From Sindora glabra (Eukaryota; Streptophyta; Magnoliopsida; Fabales; Fabaceae), in the NCBI GenBank assembly GCA_020226215.1, contig CM035230.1:7463501-7527500 (forward strand): DNA of 64,000 nucleotides. The letters run 5' to 3'. Of this stretch, positions 35,040 to 45,968 are shown one piece after another. The position numbers and the translations under genes are program-made. Numbering within the stretch: the first letter of the stretch is position 1; each line of letters starts with the position of its first letter. The notes beneath the pieces were generated by a model, which saw nothing but the letters and a program-made list of their open reading frames with translations, ran no database searches and had not been told where the DNA came from.

Positions 35040-36330
35040 CTTATGATGTTTCTATTTTAATTATTTTCAATTTTATGTCTTTTACTTTTTGCACTAGTTA
35101 GATTTCATTCCCTACCTATGACAAATCGTACCATCTCTAATGTAAGTATTGTTAACTATACACGAACTAGATCTCATGCCATGCCTCATGTAGCCCGCAT
35201 GTTGACTATAAATTATATCTTAGATGAATGTGTACCTACCATGTCTTATTATCATGACTCTTAGGTAAATCAAATGTCATACATCATACAAGCAATTTCA
35301 TTTGCTTTTCTGCACACTAAGCATGCCCAAAGTCACTAAACTATTCAAGGATATTAAATTTCTTTAAACTTGAAATAACTATCTTACCTATCCTAATTAT
35401 CTTTCTTTGAATAAGGTTTGATTTTACCCTTCTTGTTTTATTATCTATTTCCAAGTCTCTTATGATATCCATTTTTCTTAAGCTCTATCCTAATATTGTT
35501 TTCCCTAATTCTTGCCCAGAAGATTAAAATAATTTTAACATATTCATGCATACAAATATAATGTTTATACATAACATCCTACTTACTATAATCTTATTTA
35601 ACTATCTTTTATTCAGTGAACATCCATTTCTAGCATATCAAAAGCCTTAGCTATTATAAAAAATAAATATAAATGATAATTAATAATACAAATAAATCTA
35701 ATAAAACTTTTACTTACCTTGAAAAGAGAGTGTTCTCCTTGAAACCCACCTCAAAGCCTCTTTCCCTTAGCTTTTTATTTCTTTAGATGCTGAGAAGATC
35801 TTGTAATAACCAAAGAAAAAAGAAAATGTTAAAAGTTTGGAGCAAATCATTAATGGAAAAATTGGTCCATATTAGGTAAAAATCTTTACCTTAAACTTTT
35901 ACCTTGTAGAATGCCAGCCATAACCTCGGTTATGTCAATTTCTTTCTCCTAGAAAACTTCAAAGCAAAAGCAAGATAATGGTTTCACATTGAAAGGTGAA
36001 CCTTTTGTATAGTGTCACACCTTAATTTCTTAAACCTTGATTTAGTGGTTAGCCTTCCACCACGGACAGCGAGGTTTATCTGTGTTGCATGGAGCACCAC
36101 ACCTATCGAAGTAACCAATAACAACAGATCAAAATAAGAACATCAACCTAGAGCCAGATGCAATAATGTAGTAGATGGAGCAATATTCATACTTGTGGAA
36201 CTTCAATTGACACCAACGATGGTAGATTCATAAACTAACTGACTTTCGACAATGGTGGAAAAGGGCAATGATGCTACTCTTCTGAACACCCTCCTCGAGT
36301 GAGAGTAGAAATACAACTTCTTATTCCTTT
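35040..36330. other. Unassigned, LTR-like non-coding sequence
   Basis: No coding motif. A GTGTCACACC motif at ~36016 and the general composition resemble gypsy LTR sequence in minus orientation, but no paired copy or boundary is visible. Confidence 0.3.
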
Positions 36331-36720
36331 CTAACTAAAATTTGAGAATGATACAGTTGTGGAGAGAGTCATGTATGGAGATGGCGAGAAAGATTGAAGG
36401 CGACGGTTTAGTGTAATGCAGGAAAAAGAGAGAACATAGCTTCTAGGTTTCTGAGGGCAGCTCGCGGGAAACAAAAATAGGGAGGCAATTTCACCTGTAT
36501 TACCCCCTAATTTTGGGGTGAAATTACAATTATGGACCTCACCAAAATTTTTCACCCCAAATGACACCCTCCTATGTTTGCACTCAGTAGCCAAATAAGG
36601 TAAATTCCAAATCCCACCTTTAATTTTACTCGCCCCCTTCCTCTCACCTCTGATTTCACCCTTTCCAAATGGTGGCTTAATATAAGAACATTGGATTTGA
36701 TGTCTAGTCAAATGGCATTT
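36331..36720 (-). other. Unrecognised 126-codon open stretch, probably LTR-derived
   Basis: A minus-strand ATG-initiated open stretch (36711 to 36331) with no domain, signal peptide or repeat that I recognise. The plus-strand text TTGGGGTGAAATTACAATTA followed by GGACCTCACC looks like phrases found in gypsy LTRs. I therefore consider a real gene unlikely. Confidence 0.3.
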
Positions 36721-36819
36721 CTTTTAAATTTCAGTCCCAACTAATGGTTAAATATCTTTTTAAACTCTTCATTTCGATTTTATATTTAAATGCTTCTACC
36801 TTGTAAATCATAGATGACC

Positions 36820-37180
36820 TTTAATGAAAAAGAAGAATAAGAGAATGGGAGATGTGAAGAAGTGGATCTGAAAAATGAAAAAGGAAAGGGAGTAGTAATA
36901 GAAGAGGAATCTAGAAAGGATTAAGAACGAAGAGGCAAGAATGAGTACTACTTTTGTTGGAGAGCACCTAGCCATGCCACCATTGAAAAAATGTGGGTTT
37001 GGAAAAAGGGAAGGGAGAATACAGATAGAAAAGAAAAGAACTCCATAAAGAGAGGTTAGGAAAAAAAGGTGGAAGAAAGGAAAAGAAGAACTTGAAATGG
37101 GTCTGAAGAGGAGTGAGGGTTTAAGATAGGGGTTTTAGGGTTAAAGATAATAAAAAATGAGAGAAGCTGGAAAAGAAAGG
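36820..37180 (+). repeat. Purine-rich tract
   Basis: About 350 bp in which A and G dominate the plus strand (GAAAAAGGAAAGGGAGTAG, AGAAAAGAAAAGAACTCC, GGAAAGAAAAGGG). No open frame of note. It could be a decayed LTR leader or a triplex-prone tract. Confidence 0.6.
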
Positions 37181-37485
37181 GAAAAGCTTATGTTATACAC
37201 ACTATTACTTATGCCAAAGAGCCACATCATTGGGGAAAGGCCACCTCGTCACCCACCATTGTTTGAAGCCTCCACAAATCTGAACTGTGCATAGTCCTAA
37301 CTTTAGCCGCAGAACTAGTGCTCTAAGAATTCCAATTTGCAAGAACAAAGAGACTTAATAAGTGGAACCCAAGGGTTATCTTTCTTTTTATCTAGCAATG
37401 TTTGCCAATCATCAATTATGTTGTTACTTTCTTTGTTTTGTCATTCTCCTATGATCTAATTGTGTAATTTTTTTATGGAATTGTA

Positions 37486-40400
37486 AAATCTACTAGAGAG
37501 CACACAAAGAACAGTAAATCATCTTTGGAAGAGGATGAGTCAACAAAGCAAGATTCTAATTTTGGTGGTGAAATTGGCGAGGATTTTAAAAGTATGAAAA
37601 AGAGAAGAGTCCACATTCACGTGAATAATATTAAGCCATCTGCCTTAACAAGCCATGTTGGGTGTAATAGTTAGATATGGTATTTATGCTTCATGCATTC
37701 CTTTGGCATTATTGATGAACTTTTCTCCAGCCTGGTGAAAAAAATTGTTATTTCTTGTGTCGGATGCAAAACCTGGTATTTTCTTTTTGTATTATTGTAA
37801 TTAGCTTTTTCCTCAATTTCTTCAAGAAAAGGGCTCTAGCTTAAATTAGATTTCCAAGGAACAATCCATGTCTAAATTTTACTGTGTATTTCGTACTATT
37901 AAATATGAAATAAAAAAAGGAAAATCTTTGAAAATTTTAATCAGGAAACAATCTTCCATTATCTCTATGTTTCATTATATATCAAAGGGTTTGGTCTTAT
38001 TGTTGATTGTATAACTCTATCAACTAAGGACCTTGGAGTATTTGCATATTAATTGCACTGTTTATTGGTTGTGTTTTCTAATAGGGTCCTTTTATACTAG
38101 TTGCTTATCGACTTTTGCCAAATCTTGTGAAAAATCACTTTGTATTAATTTTTTTAGTTTTTATGGTTTTGCACTGTAGTGAGAAACTTGGATTAGAAAA
38201 AGGAATAATGATTCTTTAGAGTTTAATTTTAAATTTTGCTTAAATATCCAAGAATGAATAGGACAAACTCATGAAGGGATATATCATGTTTGATCTTTAA
38301 TTATGTGACTTTCCTTGAATGTAACCACTTGCATATTTTGCATTTTGATCATGCACATTTTCTAATGACAATTCAAAAGCCTAATTTTTTTGCATTGTTG
38401 TCTAGTCAACATTTCTAGTCATTGGATGTCATAGGCCTCCACCATTTCCAATTTGGATGAAATTCTTGTAAAGCCGTGCAATCTTAATAGCATTCATACA
38501 CATTTTGACATGAATGTAATATTCATTTACATCAGTATAAGTATATTGTTTAAGGAGACATTTTCTTGTCATGTTTCATCATGATTTTTATATTATGGTG
38601 TATATTGTTAATTGCATTTTGTCTCTGCCTCTTGTTTATTAGACCTTGTAGTCTTTTTCATTTCCAAGTATTTACAAGGTCACATGCTATTAGAACCATT
38701 GTTGATGGTTTTCTAGAGATGTGAGTTCTTGTCTTTGCATCTTTGGTTAATAATCTATTCCAATTTCATACTTATATATTGATATATTGCTCACATTATA
38801 ATGCAGGGATGGTAATCACACGTATGCTAGCATTGTTGACAAAATTATCATTTTTCATGCTAATGAAGCCTCTTGATGGTGAATTACTACTTCTTATTCT
38901 TTTTCATGTTATTATTAGCTTATAATGCATTGATGTTAATTTTTCTGGTTCATTGTAGAAATTCATTATAAAATTGTAGCAACAATTGATAGGCATAAGT
39001 GGCATATTTTGGCTAAAATGGAGGTGCTTATTGCTACTTTTGGTCACAGAGCTACAATCCAATGCATTTTCAAGTAAGTTTCATGGCCGGAGATCTAGCA
39101 TTCAATATACCTTAAATAAGTTCTCGTATTTGGTTTTCGTCTTTTATCTGTGTAAAGTGCAATTTTGAGACTTTCAACTTACCATATTATGGTGTCCAAG
39201 TGTTAAGGAATTTAATTTATAATCACATAAATGGGAATCACTTAATCATTCTCACTACCTCTTAACTTGGATGAGTGCTCAATGTTCCTTCTTAATTACT
39301 TTTGATCATTTTATTTGTCATTTATGTTGTTTGAATTTTGTCAATGCGGTTGTCTTTTAACTTGATTGGACAATTAATCAAATTGTAATGCATTACAAAA
39401 CCAATGCTTTCTCATATAATTTCTAAGTTGCTAATATCATGAAAAAGGAATCCATCTGCACCAGTGTGCTTGGAATGACTCCAGGTTTATACTTATCTCT
39501 CTTGTATTTTATCCTATAATTTTAACTCTACTATTTGCATATTTGGCCTTTTCCTTTTGTGCTATTAGTTTCTAATTTTAGGGGACAATTTAATAGTTGC
39601 TTTACTCTACAATTTTGTTGTATTCTCCATGTTGTTTCTGATCTAGATTTGCACTAAATTATGCATTTTTGTGGTTTAATTTTTGTTCTTATTTCTTAGA
39701 GTGAAAATTTTGTGCAGGAAGTTATTCTTGTAGCTATAAGCAATGCCAAAAGAAATATTAAGATATAAGTGTTGGTAAGTTTATTCTATTGATGCTAGAT
39801 TTACTAATCTTGGTGCATGGCAATCTATATTTTCTTAAATAATTTTCTCATGATAATAACGCTTATATAAAACTTGGCTAAAGTAGCACCTGTTGCAAGT
39901 TACAACCCATGTCTTCTTTTGCATCTTAGATTAGGAATTTTGCTTTTGTCATCCACTTCCAAATAATTTAGCTTTTTTGCTCTGCTAGAAAAGATGTCAT
40001 CGAAGTATTATAGGATATTTAGCTATTATCAAGGCAAGGGAAAGAAGTTATTATGATAGATTTGGTTTACTTTTTATGAAGAGTGTCAATTTGGATACTG
40101 ATTGAAGATAAAGGAACATAAACCCCAATATATATGAGTTTTTGGATTGCTTTGTGGAAGCTCTCACAAAAAATTGCATGGATTACAAAGTTGAGGTAAT
40201 AGACTATCACTTAAATCAGTACTTATATTATTATAATATTGTAATACGTATTTCCATGGTTTTCTCTGTCTCATGTTGTATGACATGGTATGTCTTGTTC
40301 AACCTATTAAAGAATGAATATGATCCCAATGTATCATTTTGATGCAATAATGCCTGCTTGATTTGATTTTGAGGAATTCTTTAATGCTATTTTATTTACT

Positions 40401-40520
40401 CTTTTGAATTCAGGTGCAAGGAAAAAATGTTTTGTCATCTCTATGACCATCCTTATTGGTGATTCATTGTAAAGCTTATAGAAAATTGGTACAAGGATAA
40501 ATGTATCTTGATTTTTACAA
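37486..40520 (+). other. Exon-like stretches, possible decayed host gene
   Basis: Three segments look more coding-like than their surroundings. 37486-37674 is open for ~62 codons with an acidic-then-basic composition (EEDESTKQDSN, KKRRVHIHVNN). 38957-39074, preceded by an acceptor-like CATTGTAG and followed by GTAAG, reads IHYKIVATIDRHKWHILA then an AKMEVLIATFGHRA stretch. 40125-40195, reading YEFLDCFVEALTKN and YKVE, is followed by GTAA. Pyrimidine-rich stretches with TGCAG (e.g. ending ~38807 and ~39717) could be splice acceptors. I do not recognise the protein. It may be a captured or decaying gene, or chance. Confidence 0.25.
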
Positions 40521-40559
40521 AATCATACATCATGCATCATATACATCATATACTATGAA

Positions 40560-41939
40560 AGTAGACTTTTTTAAGGAAGACTTTTTTTTCTTTTTTGGTT
40601 GCTATTGTACGTGTTGGGTATAAGGAAAAAATTTTCTCACCCAACACTATTTTCATATTTTAGTTTTTATATTTTTTCCTTTTTCATTCATATTATTTAC
40701 ATTCCAAACGCTATTAAATATTACAAATTTGATAGTGTTATTTTTTTAGGATAAAAATAATTTAAAATTTTTATTTAATTAAATTACTTTATTTTATATA
40801 TCCTATCTTTAATTTTTATTACTTTACAATTCAAGCATTGTTTCTTTTTCATTTTATTTATTTCACTTCATATTTTTTATTTTTTATATTTACTTCTATT
40901 ATTTATAATTTAAATATTAATATTACTATGTAATATATATAATATTATATATTTTGTTTTTAAATTTTTGTATATTTAAGTTTTATCAATGTTTCCTTGA
41001 TATTAATTTTTAAGTACTATATATCAAATTAAATTAAATTTATATCAATTGGGATTTTGTTAAGATTTTATATCTCATATAATGTTTCACATGCTTTTTT
41101 CATTTTTTTTCCTTTTTCACTTATGTTATTCAAAATTCAAACATTATTTACTACAAATAGAATATTTTTATGATAAAAATATTTTAAATAGATTACATTT
41201 TTTATTTAATTTAATTAATTAGTTTACTATATATTTTATTTTTAATTTTGATTATTTTATAATTAGGTATTTTTTCTTTTCATTTTATTTATTCCCTTTC
41301 CTTTTTTTATTTTTTATGTTCAATTCTATTTCTTATAAGTTAAATCAATATCACTTAGTTGCATATATGTATAAAACATTATATATTTTATTTCTTAATT
41401 TTATAAATATTTTAAATAAATTAAATTTTCATTATAGAAATTGTTAATTTAATAAATTAATTGTATATTATATTTTTAATAGCAATATTTGAATATTAAA
41501 ATCAAAATTATTTATTTAAATTTTATCTTCATTTTTTATATTAATTTTGAAATACTATATGTCAAAATAAGTACATAGTAATTAAAATAAGTACATATTA
41601 ATGGAAAGGATTTTGTTAAGATTTTATGTCTCATATATTATATCTCTTTATTTTATTTACTTCATTGTATGTTTTTTTTTAATTCTTCTTTGTTCATTCC
41701 TAGTATTTAAAACCTATTCTAATATTTCTAAATAGTATAGATATATCACATCATGTTTTTAATTATAAAAATATTTTAAACATTTAATATTTAATTAATT
41801 AATTAATTGTATATTTTATTTGTTTTATTACTTTACGCCTCACATTTTACTTTTTTCTTTTATTTTATCTGTTGTATGTTTTTATTTTTTTTATGTGCAT
41901 TCTTATTATTTATCATTTAAGCATCAATATCATTAAGTA
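40560..41939. other. Very AT-rich sequence, no gene recognised
   Basis: Dominated by T-rich and TA-rich runs. Several stretches recur loosely (TTTATTTAATTAAATTA; CTCATATAATGTTTCACATG against CTCATATATTATATCTC), suggesting old duplicated AT-rich repeat units of several hundred bases. Confidence 0.5.
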
Positions 41940-42250
41940 ACTATAAACCTTAAACCTAAAACTTGAATCCTAACTTTTATATTAACCATAATTCCTAAAC
42001 TTTTAAAACATTGAAACACTAACCCCAAAATAAAAAAACCCTAAATCCTATAGCTTTAAACAATAACCCTGACCCCCCAAAACACTAAATCATAAATTCC
42101 TAAAACCATAAAGCCTAACCTTAGAATACAAAACCTAAAAATTCTAACCCTTAAATCCCAACACCTTAAATGCTAAAATCATTGAAACCCTAAAACACCC
42201 ATATGTCTTTAAAACCTTAAAACCATTAATTCCTAAAATCTAAAACTCTA
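41940..42250 (-). repeat. Degenerate telomere-like (CCCTAAA) block
   Basis: About 300 bp built of variants of the plant telomere repeat on the C-rich strand: AAACCCTAAA, AACCCTAAAT, AACCTAAAA, CCTTAAAACC, TAACCCTTAAA. There are perhaps thirty or more degenerate units, almost no G on the plus strand, and no long perfect run. It directly abuts the G-rich array that starts at ~42250 with opposite strand bias. Confidence 0.7.
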
Positions 42251-43455
42251 AAATAGTAAAACTAAGGTAAGGTGTAAAAGTAGGGGTAGCAAAAATAAGG
42301 TAGCAAGTTAGGTAAGTAATGAATAAAGTAGATAGTAGTGTAGGTAACAAGAAGATAGTGAGCGGGCTAGGTTAAGATAACAAGTAGGTAGTGAGTGGAG
42401 TAGATAGAAGTAAGATAGAAAGTAGGGTAAAGAAGCACATAGGGTACTAATAGCAAAATTGATAGTGGGGTGGGGTAAGGAGTGGGGTAAAAAATAAAGT
42501 AAAGTAAGAAGTGTGGTAGGGTAGTAAGTAAGTTAGATAGTAGAGTTTAATGGGGTAGGTAGCAAGTAGATTGCGTAAGGTAGGATAGCAAGTTAGGTAG
42601 GGTAAATGATAAGGTAGCGAATAAGGAAGATAACTAGTAAGGTTAATAAGTAGATTAGAGAATAGAATAAGGTAACATATGAAGTGAGATAGAAAATAAG
42701 TGAAGTGGGGAATGTACCAATAAAAGGGTAAGGTAGGATAAGTGGGGCAGAGAATGAGGTAGGGTTACAAGTAAGGTAAAGAAGGGTAGGGTAAGGACTT
42801 AGATAGGGTAACATGTACGATAGAGAGTAGGGTAGGCTAGGCTAGCATATAAGGTAAAAAGTGGCATAAGGTAGGTAGTGGGATAGGGTAAAGAATGAAA
42901 CATGGTGGCATATAGGACACTCAGTGTGGTAGGATATATATGGTTTACAGTTTAGAATTTAAGAAGTGGAGGTAACGTGGAGATAGAGATCGGGGTTGGG
43001 TAGAGGGTAAGGGTGGAGTAAAGAATGAGAAGAGTAGGGTAGATGGTAATAATAGATATGTAGGGAGTAGGGTAGATAACAAGGTAGAAAGTAAGGGTAA
43101 CAAGTAAAGGTAGGTAGTAAAGTAAAGATTAGCTAGGGTAAAAAATAATTAGTGAGTTAGGTAAAGAGTTGGGTAGAAAATAAGTAGTATTATAACAATG
43201 TAGATAATAGGGTGGAGTAAAAAGTAGGGAGGGGCACGGTAGGGTAAGGAATGGGGTAGGATATAAAGTGGAATAAAAAGAGGTAACGTAAGGAAAGGAT
43301 AGATATCATGGTATGGCAGAGGGTAGGAAATATGATAGACAACAAGTAGAGTAAGGTAGCATGGTAGAGGTTAGTAATGGGGTAGTGTAGGGAAGGGTGG
43401 ATAGCAAGATAGAAAGCAAGGTTAGGGTAATAAGTAGGGGTAGATAATAAGGTAG

Positions 43456-43850
43456 AGAGTTAGGTTGGATTAAGAGTGGCTAGTGAGTTATAGAGGGATA
43501 GGGTTGAAAATAGGTAGAATAGGGCAGATAGTAAAGTAGAAGGTAGTAGTAGGCAAAGTAAAGAGTGGGGTGGATAGTAAGATAGAAAGTGAAGGTAGCA
43601 AGTAAAGGTAGGTAGTAAGGTAAATGTTAGCTAAGTTAGAAAGTAGGTAATGAGTTAGATAGAGGTTGGATTGAGAGTGGGTAGTGAGTTATAGAGGGAT
43701 AGGGTTGAAAATAGGTAGAATAGGGCAGATAGTAAGGTAAAAGGTAGTAGTGGGCAAAGTAAAGAGTGGGGTGGATAGTGAGGTGGAAAGTGAAGGTAGG
43801 TAGTAAGGTAAAGGTTAGCTAAGTTAGAAAGTAGGTAATGAGTTAGATAG
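43456..43850 (+). repeat. Higher-order tandem duplication within the G-rich array
   Basis: Two copies of a ~190-200-bp unit: TAGTGAGTTATAGAGGGATA occurs at 43481 and 43682, and GTTAGCTAAGTTAGAAAGTA at about 43627 and 43815. A more diverged version of the same GTAGGTAGTAA...TTAGCTA block lies at ~43110-43136. It shows that the array grew partly by segment duplication. Confidence 0.8.
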
Positions 43851-45963
43851 GGAGTAGGGTAGAAAACAAGTAGTATTATAGCAAGTAAATAAATAGTGGG
43901 GTGGAATAAAGAGTAGGGAGGAGTACGATAAGGCATGAAGTAGGGTAGAGTGCAAGATAGGATATGATGTGGAGTAAAGAAAGGTAGAATACGGAAGGGT
44001 AGAGATTACAATAAGGTAAAAGGTAAGGAGTGGCATAAAGAATAGCTAAAGTAAGGTAGATAATGTAGTAGAGGTTAGTAGCAGAGTAGTGTAAGGAAGG
44101 GGTGGATAGCGAGATAAAGAGTATCAAGTAAGGTAACAAGTAAAGGTAAATAATGAGGTAGAGATTGGGTTAGGTTGACAATGGTAGTAAGTTGGATAAA
44201 AAGTAGAGTATATGGACCAAGGATAAATAGTAAGTAGAAAAGGATAGGGTAGGAAGTGAGTTAGGTAGCATGTAGGTAAGGTAACATATATGGTAGATAG
44301 TGGGTTTAGTAGGGTAAGTGAGAAGTAGTTAATTCCATAGTAGAGAATAAGGTGGGTGAGGTAAATGGAGTAGGGTAAGGTAGTAAGTAAAAAAGATAGT
44401 GGGGTAGTGTCAAGAGTCAAGGAGGAGTATGATATCATAGGAAGTGGGGTGAGGTATGGAGTAAGGTAGATAAGGGTAGTGTAAGGAATGAGGTAAGTAT
44501 ATAGGGTTAGAAAATTAGGTAAAGTAAATATCAAGGTAGAAGGTATAAGGTAGGGTACAAAGTGTGGTAGGGTAGATAGAGGGATAACATAGGTAATAGG
44601 GTAAAAATGGGATAGCATATAGGGTAGATAGTGGGGTAGGATAGGTAAGGAATAGAGTAATTAAGATAGGGTATCAAGTAAGGTGAATATTGAAGTAAGG
44701 TATGTAGGGAATGGAATACATAGTAAGATAATAAGGGGTAAGAAGGGGAAAGAATAGAGATCAAGGTTGGGCAAAGTGAGATGGAGAACACATTTGGTGA
44801 GCTAGAAAGTAGAGGTGGGGAAGTAAGTAAGGGTAGATAATAGTGTAGACAATTGGCTAGTAAGGAGTAAGGTAGAGATAATAAATAGGGTACATAGTGG
44901 AGTGGGGTAGAAAGTAAAGAAAGGTACACTAGGGTAAAGAATGAGGTAAAGTGCAAGGTAGGATAAAGAGTGAAGTAAATAGAGGTAAGTAGGGAGAGGG
45001 TAGATATCAAGGCAAGGGATAGAAGGTAAAAGGTAGGGTAGAGAAGAAGTAAAGTAGGGTATCAAGGAAGGCAGATAACATGGCAAAGATTAGTTGTAAG
45101 GTAAGAAGTAGATAGGATAACAAGGTAAAAAGTAAGGATAGAGAGTTGGATAGGGAGTGGAGTAGATAATAGGTAGGGACTAAGGTAAAGTATGGAGTAG
45201 GATAAATAGCAAAGTAGAAAGGGATAGGGTACAATTGAAAGGGGTAAGGGTAAGGTAAGGTATGGATTAAGGTAGAGAAATGTAAGGTAGGCATTGGGGT
45301 AAGGCAACATGTACTATAGATAGTAGGAGTAGAGAGTAGGGAGTGGTAAGGTTGGAAGTGGCACATAGTAAATAGTAAGGTAAGGTAGATAGTGTAGAAA
45401 TCTAGGTAATGTAAAAAGTGAGGTAAATAGGGTATGGTAGGGTAGCATGTGAGATAGATAGTAGGGTAGGATAGGGTAAGACGGGTAGTGGGGCTAAAAA
45501 TGAGGTAAGGTAGAGAGGGTTAAGTTAGGGTAGCACATTGGATAAATAGTGGAGTAGTATTGGTGAGGAGTGGGTAGATTATAGAGTCTAGTGTGGCAGG
45601 GTAGGGTAATGGATATGGATTGATCGCAAGGTAAAGAGTAAGTAAGATAGATAATAGGATAGGATAATGTGTAATAAATTTGGGGTTAAGAGTAGGATAA
45701 GGAGTAGGGTAGACATTAGGTAGAGTCGAGTAGCAAGTAAGGTAGAAAGTGGGTAAGGTAGACAATAAAGGGTACAATATGGTAGAACAAGGTAAGGTAG
45801 GGATTAAGATAAAGAGTAATGATAAATAGTGAAGTATAGAGTAAAGGGTAATGATAGATAGTAGGTAGGGTAAGTAATGGGTTAGAAAGTGGGGTAGGGT
45901 AGGGTAGGGAGTAAGGTTAAGAAGGGTAACATAGAGTAGTATGTGGAGTTGATAATAAGGTAG

Positions 45964-45968
45964 GGCAA
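45964..45968 (+). other. Target-site duplication of chromovirus (left)
   Basis: GGCAA, identical to 61550-61554 immediately after the 3' LTR. It defines the insertion point within the G-rich array. Confidence 0.9.

Larger units (their letters stand above)
42251..45968 (+). repeat. G/A/T-rich, C-poor tandem array (GGTA / TAGGG words)
   Basis: 3.7 kb made almost wholly of short words GGTAAGG, GGTAGGGTA, AGTAGGGTA, AAAGTAGG and GATAGTAAGG in irregular order, with cytosine nearly absent from the plus strand. The array is minisatellite-like, with local higher-order copies. It resembles scrambled telomere repeat (TTTAGGG). Long minus-strand open frames of Leu/Pro/Tyr/Ser/Thr composition here (up to 164 codons) are low-complexity artefacts. 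It continues at 61550 beyond the chromovirus. Confidence 0.85.

Noticed and set aside
42593..45777. Long minus-strand open frames (70-164 codons) rich in Leu, Pro, Tyr, Ser and Thr
   Set aside because: They are translations of the C-poor/G-rich array read from the other strand; no stop words occur because of composition. Several overlap in different frames, which real genes would not.
42251..45968. CRISPR array or true telomere
   Set aside because: There are no constant repeats with unique spacers, and no long perfect TTTAGGG run; the organism is a plant. The array is scrambled and interstitial.
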